From contig CAJZFM010000107.1 of the NCBI GenBank assembly GCA_915070235.1, positions 1-7,167 on the forward strand: a DNA stretch of 7,167 nt, in the 5' to 3' direction. The translations under genes were made by a program, and so were the position numbers. Numbering within the stretch: position 1 is the stretch's first letter; every line of letters starts with the position of its first letter. Positions 1-6,469 of this stretch are shown one piece after another. Source of the stretch: an uncultured Capnocytophaga sp. Lineage in GTDB: Bacteria > Bacteroidota > Bacteroidia > Flavobacteriales > Flavobacteriaceae. The notes under the pieces are model-generated. The model did no database searches. It saw only the letters and a program-made list of their open reading frames with translations, and was not told the DNA's origin.

Positions 1-2332
1 CTTGGGTGGTGATACGCAGTGCCTTGCGCTCCTTAAAGATACGTGCGATAAGCACAACAAACATGATCGTTCCCACGTATAAGTACCAGCTAAAGAGGCT
101 CTTGAAAACATCATACTTGTTGTAAAGTATCTCGGCTTCTATCTGTTTTTCGGAAGGAATTACCGCCTTACCTACGGCGCGTTGGTTCTGCTGGAGTACG
201 CCAAGGATCTTATCGGCCTCACTGTAATCACCTGTCTCTACGGCATCTTTTACAGAGGAGAGATACCAACGGAAAGCATGTTTGATAAAGCCAGCTTCGA
301 GGGTGTCCTGCGTATAGGTAGGATTTTCGTAGATATCCAATGGAGAAATCCACTTGTTGTTGGGGCTGTCCTTCAGTGGGAAAATACGCAACATACTTCC
401 CGAAAGAGCGCGCTCCAAAAGGTGCATCTTGGTATCTACCTCCTTGAATTCCTTTTGGAATTGGTTGGGGTTGGAGGTGGAATAGGCCTCCACTAAGTAA
501 GGATTAAGTTTGTTGTTATATTCCTTGTCCAAGAAATCCAAAGCTCTTACACGCTTAAGACCTTTTTCTACGCCTAAAATCTTGTGTAGGCTGTCGTTAT
601 CTTTTTTGATATAGAAGAAATCCACGTTGTACCATAGCTGACGATTCAGAAGCATGGAGAGGAATACCTGATTGGCGTCCAATCCGCGGAAAGTATCAGC
701 CTTGCTGACTTTTCTAAGCAATTCAGAAGCAAAGGTATTGATCGGCTTCATACGGCCGTCTTCGTCTTGGATTACCAAGTGAGCAAAGCGGTCGGCATGT
801 TCCTTCTTGACGGTAGTGGCCTTGATAAGTGAGTCTATCTGCTTGGGGGTCAGTTCAAAAGAATCATGTTGGGCATAGGCGCCTACGGAAAAGAATAAGG
901 CCAAGAGGGTAAGAGCACCTCGGCGTTTGTCATAGAGCTTTTTGAGCTTTTGACTGAGCTGGACAAAACGTGTCTTTCCGAAGAACATACTGGCGATAAG
1001 CCCTATATAGAGTAGGGTATAGCCTATGTAAGTGAGCAAGGTACCCCAAAAATCGTGATTGACAGAAAGAATAGTCCCTTTCTCATCGGGGAAAAAATTG
1101 GCTTGGAAGAAGCGATAGCCCTTATAGTTAAGGATATTATTCATGTAGATATCATATTTGAAAGTCTCCTCTGGTGAGGTTACGGTCACTTTACTCTTGA
1201 AAGAGGAGTAACTACGCTCGGTGCCAGGGTATTTGTCGGCGATGAAGTCGTCCAACTTCACTTTGAAAGGCAGGGGCGTACGCACTGAACCATAGCTCAG
1301 GTGGAAGGTAAGTCCGCCTATCTCTGTTGAAGTAGGAGGGTTGATCTCATCACGCCTACCGATGACCTCTACTTCCTTGGTTTCACCCTCGCAGGTGATA
1401 GTCATCACAAGGGCACTGAGATCGCCTGCATTTTGTTTTTTCTCAGGGACAGAGGTCATGACCATTTTCCCTTTTTGCATTGGCTCAGGCAGAACAAAGC
1501 GCATGCCGCCTATGTTGTACAAGCAGCGGTATTGGAGAGGCTGCATACTATCTTTGGCTACCTCAAACACCTTTTGGTCTCCCATGGTCATATAACTACC
1601 CATATAAGGGGTATGGATATAGCTCCCTTCGGGGGTTATTTGTAGGTTGATAGCCCCCTCGGTAGGGTTGTTCAGCGAGATGGGCAGGCCATGGAAGTTT
1701 TCAGTAGCGCCACTCTTGAGGTAGTGCTCGTGTCCTTCTCCGCCAGCGGCCTCTACAATCTTCAGATAGGATTCACCCTGAGGATCCGCTACAAAGGTAG
1801 CCTCGGCATGAGCGATAAATCGCTTGAGGTCTATACGGAAATCCTTCCCCTTGAAGTCAGAAGACCAGCTATAGGAGTTGGAGGTAAATTCGGAGAAGAG
1901 CACCTCGGTTTGTTTGGCCTTGCGTAAGGGTTGTCCCTCGTAGGTTCCATCTACCTGGGCGGTGATATAGGTCAGCTCCGAGGTATAGAAGTCTGCTTCC
2001 TCTCCCTCGCGTAGGGCGAGCTTGCCTTCGTCGCTGATGTAGCGGGTAACGGCAGCCCCCACGATGATGAAGATCCAAGAGGCATGCAGGACAAAGACCG
2101 CCCAGTTTTCGCGCTTGAGCAGGCGATAGCGGCCGATATTCCCGATAAAGTTGATGACAAAAAGCGCCATGATGAGTTCAAACCACCAAGCGTTATAGAT
2201 CCATATTTTGGCTGTGTCGGTATTATACCAAGTTTCCACAAAAGTACCCATAGCAAGGGCAGCCCCATAGGCTAAGAAAAGCACCGCCATTAGGCGAGTA
2301 GAAATAAGGATTTTCGTGAGTTGTTTAAGCAT
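1..2332 (-). CDS. ccsBA: CcsBA-type cytochrome c biogenesis protein (ResB/CcsA fusion), 3' end beyond window
   Basis: System II (Ccs) cytochrome c synthetase, an inner-membrane protein that carries haem across the membrane and attaches it to CXXCH motifs of exported apocytochromes. About 777 residues are visible. The start MLKQLTKILISTRLMAVLFL is typical of ResB, with the STRLM signature. Membrane segments lie near residues 13-31, 48-68 and 78-97; the third contains His83 in VLHASW, a plausible transmembrane haem ligand (inference from characterised CcsBA proteins). A long periplasmic ResB domain follows, then a segment at about 427-449, a hydrophobic stretch ending in AYAQ at about 472-486, a second soluble region, and a segment at about 745-762 that should begin the CcsA half. 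The WWD haem-binding domain lies outside the window; the Bacteroidota fusion usually exceeds 1000 residues. The ATG lies inside the end of the upstream methyltransferase gene (8-nt overlap). No Bacteroidota-type promoter is evident just upstream, so it may depend on read-through. Confidence 0.93.
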   Translation of the reverse strand, partial: MLKQLTKILISTRLMAVLFLAYGAALAMGTFVETWYNTDTAKIWIYNAWWFELIMALFVINFIGNIGRYRLLKRENWAVFVLHASWIFIIVGAAVTRYISDEGKLALREGEEADFYTSELTYITAQVDGTYEGQPLRKAKQTEVLFSEFTSNSYSWSSDFKGKDFRIDLKRFIAHAEATFVADPQGESYLKIVEAAGGEGHEHYLKSGATENFHGLPISLNNPTEGAINLQITPEGSYIHTPYMGSYMTMGDQKVFEVAKDSMQPLQYRCLYNIGGMRFVLPEPMQKGKMVMTSVPEKKQNAGDLSALVMTITCEGETKEVEVIGRRDEINPPTSTEIGGLTFHLSYGSVRTPLPFKVKLDDFIADKYPGTERSYSSFKSKVTVTSPEETFKYDIYMNNILNYKGYRFFQANFFPDEKGTILSVNHDFWGTLLTYIGYTLLYIGLIASMFFGKTRFVQLSQKLKKLYDKRRGALTLLALFFSVGAYAQHDSFELTPKQIDSLIKATTVKKEHADRFAHLVIQDEDGRMKPINTFASELLRKVSKADTFRGLDANQVFLSMLLNRQLWYNVDFFYIKKDNDSLHKILGVEKGLKRVRALDFLDKEYNNKLNPYLVEAYSTSNPNQFQKEFKEVDTKMHLLERALSGSMLRIFPLKDSPNNKWISPLDIYENPTYTQDTLEAGFIKHAFRWYLSSVKDAVETGDYSEADKILGVLQQNQRAVGKAVIPSEKQIEAEILYNKYDVFKSLFSWYLYVGTIMFVVLIARIFKERKALRITTQ
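446..451. other. GAATTC site inside ccsBA
   Basis: One of two GAATTC hexamers I found in the window. If the neighbouring EcoRI-type pair is active with the family specificity, this site should carry N6-methyladenine on both strands. Confidence 0.85.
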
Positions 2333-3320
2333 TTTTTGAGTGTATTGAAAGGCTTTGTAGCTGTTTGTTTTTGATAAGAATCCTAAAATAAGGACATTTT
2401 CCATTTATAGATAAGTCCTTGTCATTGTTTCCTTTTCTAAACTTTATGATTTCAAATTGGTTAGGGTTGAATTTGTGTAGGAAGGTAATGGGAACCCCCA
2501 TGGATCCTTCGTAATCTAAGGGAATGTTTTGTGTTTTGTCTATATGAATACCATCGTAATTGTCATACTTTGGGTATAGGCTTTCATTGCCTGCATATAT
2601 TTTGGTAAGTGGTATATTTTCATGGCGCTTATAGTTGTCTAAGTTAGTCAGCCACAAGCAGTTATTAGGGGATATAATCCTATTGCCGAAGGCGTCTATC
2701 TGGGTTTCTGTACCATAGAGAGGATAGTGTTCAGGTACGATAAAGCCTGAAATTCCTCTGCCTAAGTGTATCCCCAGCCATACTTGATTCTCTTGTATAA
2801 GCCTAAAAATTTCCTTATAGGTAATGGCATTGATATTGCCTATGATAAGGAACTTTTTGTTGTATTTCATCAGTTGAGCTACATACTCCCTGAACAGAGA
2901 AAAGGGCGGATTGGTAACTACTATATCCGCTTGCTTGAGTAGTTCAATACTTTCAGGACTACGGAAATCCCCATCACCCTTGAAATATCTAATATTAAGA
3001 GAGTCACATGTTGTTTCTGTACCTGTATATTCCACAAAAAAACCCTTTTCATTTTCCTTGGTGGAAAACAAATCGGAGGAAGGCTCTTTATAACAAGCAG
3101 CTATAAGTTTTTTAAGCCCTAATGTTTTAAAATTGGAAACAAAGTACTTAAAAAAGTTACTTGTTTTAGGGTCATCACAATTACAATAGACTATTTTATC
3201 TCTGAAATGACTTTTATAATACTGTAATTCACGTTCTATGTCGGAAAGTTGGGTGTAGAATTCGTCATTTTTTGATTTTTTAGCCTTCTGTAATAGCTCA
3301 TTGGTTGCTTTTCGTGCCAT
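2325..3320 (-). CDS. ecoRIM: EcoRI-family adenine-N6 DNA methyltransferase
   Basis: Protective methyltransferase of a type II R-M system; the family methylates the inner adenine of GAATTC, using S-adenosylmethionine. The 331 residues align nearly end to end with M.EcoRI (326 aa) as I remember it: start MARKATNELLQKAKKSKNDE, then FYTQ at 21-24, YCNCDDP at 45-51, the catalytic NPPF motif at 137-140, LGRGISGFIVPEHY at 186-199, and ISPNNCLWLTNLD at 216-228, whose Cys221 matches Cys223 of M.EcoRI. The shared block ends near ILIKNK (315-320). The last ~9 residues (SLSIHSKNA) seem to be an extra tail that reads across the ccsBA start. The gene begins 1 nt after the endonuclease stop (TAG-C-ATG), which suggests translational coupling. 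No separate promoter matching the TAnnTTTG form was found in the end of the endonuclease gene. Composition is more AT-rich than ccsBA, consistent with transfer. The predicted site is inferred from homology. Confidence 0.97.
   Translation of the reverse strand: MARKATNELLQKAKKSKNDEFYTQLSDIERELQYYKSHFRDKIVYCNCDDPKTSNFFKYFVSNFKTLGLKKLIAACYKEPSSDLFSTKENEKGFFVEYTGTETTCDSLNIRYFKGDGDFRSPESIELLKQADIVVTNPPFSLFREYVAQLMKYNKKFLIIGNINAITYKEIFRLIQENQVWLGIHLGRGISGFIVPEHYPLYGTETQIDAFGNRIISPNNCLWLTNLDNYKRHENIPLTKIYAGNESLYPKYDNYDGIHIDKTQNIPLDYEGSMGVPITFLHKFNPNQFEIIKFRKGNNDKDLSINGKCPYFRILIKNKQLQSLSIHSKNA
3258..3263. other. GAATTC site inside the methyltransferase gene
   Basis: The hexamer lies in the codons for Glu20-Phe21 of the methyltransferase (DEFYTQ). 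The system's own gene therefore contains its predicted target, which requires the methylase to be active before the endonuclease can act safely. Confidence 0.85.
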
Positions 3321-3321
3321 G

Positions 3322-4167
3322 CTAATCTTTTTTTACTTGTTCAGTAAGCTGAACAAACAAATCACTACCTAATATTCTAAGAGATGTTTTAGCTACTTCA
3401 AGCATAATATCCAGCATTTTTTGTTTTTCCCATCCTTTTCCATCCCCTTGCGTATATATAGAGGCGGCCTGTAACATAATGGTTCTATCTTTGTGCTTTA
3501 CAAATTTGTTTTCACACAGATTGGTATTAATAGGCATGCCGTAATTAGCAGCCGTAAGTCTGTCCAATCTGTTGAGCATTCCCGAATTATACTCAAGGGT
3601 AACAGCTCTTGTGTCGGGTCGCTCTACGACAATAGTTTCAGTAAGGAAATTAGAGCCTTCTAAGAATATTATATAAGGAAAATGAGCTTCTGCTAACATA
3701 AAATTGGCTATTTCAGCTATATTCTTATGAGCTCTTTCTATGGCATTTCCTCCTATCATTAAGTCTTTATTATTTTTCGCCCCAACCAACTTTCCTGCCT
3801 TGATGTTTTCTATATCTTTACCCTGATGTTTGGCTTCTGTGACTAAAATAACTCTCCAGTTCTCATAGTCGTCCTTTACTTCTATAAGCCCACCATCAGG
3901 TAGCATACTTGCATTGGGAACAAAAAGGGTTTGTCCCAGCTCAGGATCTACTCTTTTCAAGGCATCATTTATTTCCTCTTTCTTTACCTCCGTTCTATGT
4001 CGGAAAGATAACAAAGGGAATGTTATCTTAAGCTGCTGCATGACAAGAAGAGAAATCTCACTAACGGATAGATCATGTAGCTTGGCTTCATCGCCAAATA
4101 TCCCTATAACCCCCTTAGTTTCCTTGTGTTGATGTGTTAGTCTTTTAGATTGATTTTTCTTGGACAT
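3322..4167 (-). CDS. ecoRIR: EcoRI-family type II restriction endonuclease
   Basis: Homodimeric, Mg2+-dependent endonuclease, family target G^AATTC. The 281 residues match R.EcoRI (277 aa) along their length by my recollection. The PD-(D/E)XK residues fall exactly at EcoRI positions: Asp91 (PDGG), Glu111 and Lys113 (EAKHQGKD). Other conserved function-linked residues are His114, Gln115, Asn141, Glu144, Arg145, Glu192, Arg200 and Arg203. Differences beside base contacts are Ile138 and Gly139 (Ala-Ala in EcoRI) and Met197 (Ile). An in-frame ATG at 4233 would add 22 residues, but the start at 4167 is preferred because MSKKNQSKRL aligns with the EcoRI N-terminus and because the predicted promoter (4199-4230) lies inside that extension. 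It is first in an R-then-M operon, the same order as on the EcoRI plasmid. No controller (C) gene precedes it. I see an intact, probably active enzyme; activity itself is inference. Confidence 0.97.
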   Translation of the reverse strand: MSKKNQSKRLTHQHKETKGVIGIFGDEAKLHDLSVSEISLLVMQQLKITFPLLSFRHRTEVKKEEINDALKRVDPELGQTLFVPNASMLPDGGLIEVKDDYENWRVILVTEAKHQGKDIENIKAGKLVGAKNNKDLMIGGNAIERAHKNIAEIANFMLAEAHFPYIIFLEGSNFLTETIVVERPDTRAVTLEYNSGMLNRLDRLTAANYGMPINTNLCENKFVKHKDRTIMLQAASIYTQGDGKGWEKQKMLDIMLEVAKTSLRILGSDLFVQLTEQVKKD

Positions 4168-4198
4168 ACTTGAAAAAGGAATGCAATTTCCTAAGGGG

Positions 4199-4230
4199 CA
4201 AAAATACGAAATATAATGATAAAAGACAAA
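4199..4230 (-). promoter_or_regulatory. Promoter of the EcoRI-type R-M operon
   Basis: Read on the minus strand, TTTG (4230-4227), a 20-bp spacer, then TATTTTTG (4206-4199) match the Bacteroidota -33/-7 promoter (TTTG, 19-21 bp, TAnnTTTG). Transcription should start near 4193-4195, giving a leader of roughly 27 nt before the ATG at 4167. It excludes the longer reading of the endonuclease from 4233. This is the only clear promoter found for both R-M genes. Confidence 0.75.
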
Positions 4231-4253
4231 CACTTCAGGGGTTAGTTTTTAGC

Positions 4254-4274
4254 GATTAATCATTGTTAATTAAC
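4254..4274. repeat. Two short perfect palindromes between the divergent promoters
   Basis: GATTAATC (4254-4261) and GTTAATTAAC (4265-4274) lie side by side between the minus-strand R-M promoter and the plus-strand promoter of the unknown gene. Their position would suit an operator acting on either direction, but the DNA is AT-rich and short AT palindromes arise easily by chance. No regulator gene is visible in the window. Confidence 0.3.
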
Positions 4275-4296
4275 ATCGTTTTATTATCATACTGTG

Positions 4297-4327
4297 TTGT
4301 TTTTACTTCCAAAATGTTGTAATTTTG
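4297..4327 (+). promoter_or_regulatory. Promoter of the unknown gene at 4399
   Basis: TTG (4297-4299), a 20-bp spacer and TAATTTTG (4320-4327) fit the Bacteroidota -33/-7 form, with an exact TAnnTTTG. Transcription should start near 4332, leaving a leader of about 65 nt that holds the AGGAGG motif at 4341-4346. Confidence 0.7.
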
Positions 4328-4340
4328 CATTCTGAAAATT

Positions 4341-4373
4341 AGGAGGTAAAGGGTGGTAACAGACAGACCCTGA
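4341..4373 (+). other. Possible leader mini-ORF with strong Shine-Dalgarno
   Basis: AGGAGG at 4341-4346 is followed at 6-nt spacing by GTG (4353) and six codons, MVTDRP, ending in TGA at 4371-4373. The motif is 52 nt from the ATG of the next gene, too far to be its ribosome site, and the frame is not shared. It could be a short translated leader, part of a folded leader, or chance. A GGGT/ACCC pairing (4351-4354 with 4367-4370) is the only local stem I see. Confidence 0.25.
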
Positions 4374-4398
4374 TTCCTGAAATCCTTAACTATAACTC

Positions 4399-4884
4399 AT
4401 GAAAAAACAACTCATTCAAGCCCTTTGGGCAGTAGCCAATGGGCAACCCCAACAACAAGGAGAGAAAACAGTCTATCCCTCCATACGAGAACAACTCAGT
4501 GCGATTAAGATGCTTATGTCCTTAGAAGATTGGGAGGAGCTGCCTTCTGTAGGCTCTATAGAGGACGAAAAGCCCGTTCCCCAAGCCTTGCCTTGCACTG
4601 CTAAAGACATCCCTGCCGAACAACCCTCTGATTCTGAAGTAGTGAGAACACCTCAAAAAACAGTGAATATAGCTCAGCAGACAACCAATACACCTCAACA
4701 AGCAACCAATACACCTCAACAGCCAATAAAACCTACAACAGGTTACAGACGTACTTATCAGGAGTGGTTTGCTCAAAATGAATTGCTTGAAAAACTGTTA
4801 CTTGAAGAGAAAGCTAAAAGAACACAAGCCAAATTAAGTAAAAAAACAAAGTCTAAAAGTATACCGCCAGATTCTTCTGTATAG
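4399..4884 (+). CDS. Hypothetical protein with heptapeptide repeats; probable frameshifted N-terminal part
   Basis: I do not recognise this 161-residue protein. The N-terminal 45 residues look folded and helical (PSIREQLSAIKMLMSLEDW at 27-45), vaguely like the start of some phage small-terminase or DNA-binding proteins, which is only an impression. A low-complexity linker rich in Pro, Gln and Thr follows, with four 7-residue repeats at 84-111 (TPQKTVN, IAQQTTN, TPQQATN, TPQQPIK). Residues 115-150 form a charged helix, possibly coiled coil (YQEWFAQNELLEKLLLEEKA). There is no signal peptide or membrane segment. The start is fixed by an in-frame TAA 6 nt upstream of the ATG and by the promoter at 4297-4327. 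The last ~12 residues (TKSKSIPPDSSV) follow a run of seven A at 4840-4846; removing one A would join the open frame reaching 5074 and give about 224 residues. It is divergent from the R-M operon and similarly AT-rich. Confidence 0.6.
   Translation: MKKQLIQALWAVANGQPQQQGEKTVYPSIREQLSAIKMLMSLEDWEELPSVGSIEDEKPVPQALPCTAKDIPAEQPSDSEVVRTPQKTVNIAQQTTNTPQQATNTPQQPIKPTTGYRRTYQEWFAQNELLEKLLLEEKAKRTQAKLSKKTKSKSIPPDSSV
4648..4731 (+). repeat. Four tandem 21-bp (7-codon) repeats within the unknown gene
   Basis: Four units encode TPQKTVN, IAQQTTN, TPQQATN and TPQQPIK. The best-conserved DNA is a 20-21 bp unit present twice in direct succession, at 4682-4702 and 4703-4722, almost identical. Units of 21 bp keep the frame, so copy number could change without breaking the protein. 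The older copies have diverged. Confidence 0.8.
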
Positions 4885-5074
4885 GAGACTTTGTTGGCGC
4901 AAGTGTTATGATGAGTGTCAGCACCTTGTAGAAGAGGTTTATGTTAGTCAAGAAGGAGAAATCTATAATAGGCAGTACTATTATCAAGAAGATACATATC
5001 ATAATCCTATAGAAAGACTTGTTATAAATGAGGGTCCTATAGAATTATATAGATACGAGATAGCGTATTATTAA
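4838..5074 (+). pseudogene. Startless open frame continuing the 4399 gene in the +1 register
   Basis: Between a TAA at 4835-4837 and a TAA at 5072-5074 this frame is open for 78 codons with no ATG, GTG or TTG near its beginning. Its product looks protein-like: RRLCWRKCYDECQHL, then YVSQEGEIYNRQYYYQED, then a Tyr-rich end ELYRYEIAYY. It overlaps the 3' end of the 4399 gene, and the two frames coincide if one A is lost from the seven-A run at 4840-4846. The simplest reading is the detached C-terminal part of one ~224-residue gene. Alternatives are transcriptional slippage that restores the frame in some transcripts, a sequencing error, or a fortuitous open frame. No homologue is recognised. The rest of the interval up to 5096 shows no terminator hairpin. 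Confidence 0.45.
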
Positions 5075-5096
5075 GGAATAAAATTCTCTTTAGTCG

Positions 5097-5127
5097 TTTG
5101 TTATTTATCATTATTTTTGTATTTTTG
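5097..5127 (+). promoter_or_regulatory. Promoter of the antiporter operon
   Basis: TTTG (5097-5100), a 19-bp spacer and TATTTTTG (5120-5127) give a full Bacteroidota -33/-7 match. The predicted start, near 5132, leaves a leader of only about 12 nt before the ATG at 5145, with no Shine-Dalgarno. The -7 octamer occurs twice in tandem (5112-5119 and 5120-5127); the second has the better spacing. Confidence 0.75.
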
Positions 5128-5144
5128 CCCAAATAAAAAACTCT

Positions 5145-6461
5145 ATGGAATTATACTACGCTTTTTCAGTAATTATTGTTTTAGCTGCTGTGTTCTCTTA
5201 TCTGAATGTCAGGTATGTAAAGCTCCCGATGACCATTGGTATCATGGTGATTGCCATGATGGTATCGGTAGGGATTCGCCTTTTCGGGGGGGCTATCTTT
5301 TCAGGTTTGGCACACAGGTTGGAAGCATTTTTAGAGGGGTTTAATTTTACAGAAATCCTAATGAGTGCCATGCTTAACTTCCTACTTTTTGCAGCGGCCT
5401 TGCATATCAATGTCTCTGACCTGAAAGAATACAAGCTCCCTATCCTCACTTATGCAACGATAAGTGTAGTACTCTCGGCTTTCATTATCTCTGGATTGCT
5501 CTACTATATTGCCTCTTGGATAGGGATAGATATTCCTTATATATATTGTTTGCTCTTTGGAGCACTCATCTCACCTACCGACCCTATTGTGGTTTTGGGA
5601 GTACTCAAGCAGGCCAATGTGCCTAAGCGTATTGAGACAAAGATCACAGGCGAATCCCTCTTCAACGATGGGGTAGCCGTAGTGATGTTTGCCGTAGTGC
5701 TTAAGCTGGCTACCGACGCCACTTTTGAACCTTCGTTTAATGCGATAACCAAGCTCTTCCTTTTGGAAGCAGGGGGAGGGATATTTTTAGGGGCTGTCTT
5801 GGGTTGGATTGCCTCCGAGATGATGAAGAAGGCCGATGACTACCATGTAAGTGTATTGGTAACCCTTGCAGTGGTGATGGGTGGTTTCTTGATAGCCAAG
5901 GCTTCTCATGTGTCTTCGCCTTTGGCCATGGTCATTGCAGGGCTTTTTGTAGGCAATGTAGGCAAGAAGGCCAGTAGCGAGGAGAATAGGGACTACTTGA
6001 GTAAGTTTTGGGCAATTGTAGATGAGATCATGAATGCAATTCTCTTCCTCTTTATCGGGTTTGAGATGCTTTTGATAGATAATTTGGACAAACAGTTCCT
6101 CTTGGGGGGTATTGCCATTGTGGTATGCCTTTTGGGTCGTGCCTTGGCGATTTATATTCCAGCTCAGACAATCTTGCGCAAGGTCAGCTCCTACTCGCGA
6201 GGTTCCCTTATTACCATGGTATGGGGTGGGGTACGTGGGGGCGTTTCTATCGCACTGGTGCTTTCTATCCCTCAGGATCAAGGAACAATGAAAGAAACTC
6301 TTCTACAGGTTACCTATATAGTGGTGCTCTTCTCTATTTTGGTACAAGGACTTACCGTGGGTAAAGTAGCCAAAGATGCCTTGCACAGAGACGAGGTGAT
6401 GCTCCGCCTCAAGCGTATAAGAGCCGCACATCAGCGCAAGCTAAATGCACAAAACAATTAG
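5145..6461 (+). CDS. CPA1-family Na+/H+ antiporter (NhaP type)
   Basis: Inner-membrane cation/proton antiporter of 438 residues that would exchange cytoplasmic Na+ (or K+) for H+, serving pH and salt homeostasis. Nearly the whole chain is hydrophobic segments, roughly 12-13. Family motifs are in order: [10 protein letters not shown] at 143-152 (the TDP of the unwound helix), [12 protein letters not shown] at 169-180 with Glu170, Asn174 and Asp175 (the ND pair of electroneutral CPA1 exchangers), [10 protein letters not shown] at 300-309, GRALAIY at 331-337, and [17 protein letters not shown] at 360-376. A short basic tail ([12 protein letters not shown], 421-432) faces the cytoplasm, and there is no large C-terminal regulatory domain. 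The start is supported by the promoter at 5097-5127. It is followed after 8 nt by a secreted-protein gene. Ion preference cannot be told from sequence, so no symbol is given. Confidence 0.95.
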   Translation: MELYYAFSVIIVLAAVFSYLNVRYVKLPMTIGIMVIAMMVSVGIRLFGGAIFSGLAHRLEAFLEGFNFTEILMSAMLNFLLFAAALHINVSDLKEYKLPILTYATISVVLSAFIISGLLYYIASWIGIDIPYIYCLLFGALISPTDPIVVLGVLKQANVPKRIETKITGESLFNDGVAVVMFAVVLKLATDATFEPSFNAITKLFLLEAGGGIFLGAVLGWIASEMMKKADDYHVSVLVTLAVVMGGFLIAKASHVSSPLAMVIAGLFVGNVGKKASSEENRDYLSKFWAIVDEIMNAILFLFIGFEMLLIDNLDKQFLLGGIAIVVCLLGRALAIYIPAQTILRKVSSYSRGSLITMVWGGVRGGVSIALVLSIPQDQGTMKETLLQVTYIVVLFSILVQGLTVGKVAKDALHRDEVMLRLKRIRAAHQRKLNAQNN

Positions 6462-6469
6462 TAAAAGAG

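Noticed and set aside
182..2275. Several plus-strand and out-of-frame minus-strand open frames of 60-104 codons
   Set aside because: They lie within the continuous ccsBA reading frame, show no recognisable protein features, and are shadows of it.
4168..4233. N-terminal extension of the endonuclease from an ATG at 4233
   Set aside because: The extra 22 residues have no counterpart in EcoRI, and the codons overlap a well-formed promoter whose transcript would begin downstream of that ATG.
4168..4398. Controller (C) protein gene for the R-M system
   Set aside because: The gap upstream of the endonuclease contains no open frame of sufficient length or HTH character, and EcoRI-type systems are known to work without one.
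4522..4776. Minus-strand Cys-rich repeat peptide opposite the unknown gene
   Set aside because: Its repeats are the complement of the heptapeptide-coding repeats on the plus strand, and it has no promoter or ribosome site.
4840..4846. Programmed -1 ribosomal frameshift at the A run
   Set aside because: The downstream open frame is in the +1 register, so a -1 slip would not reach it. Only +1 slippage, transcriptional slippage or a real indel fits.
5001..5050. Direct repeat TCCTATAGAA around 5004 and 5035 as a possible insertion footprint
   Set aside because: Only 10 bp, AT-rich, inside an open frame, and not flanking any recognisable element.
4885..5096. Rho-independent terminator after the unknown gene
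   Set aside because: No GC-rich stem followed by a T run is present; AT-rich stretches alone are not evidence.
5787..6281. Minus-strand open frame of 164 codons opposite the antiporter
   Set aside because: The plus-strand frame carries the full set of CPA1 motifs; the antisense product is His/Tyr-rich with no domain and no promoter.
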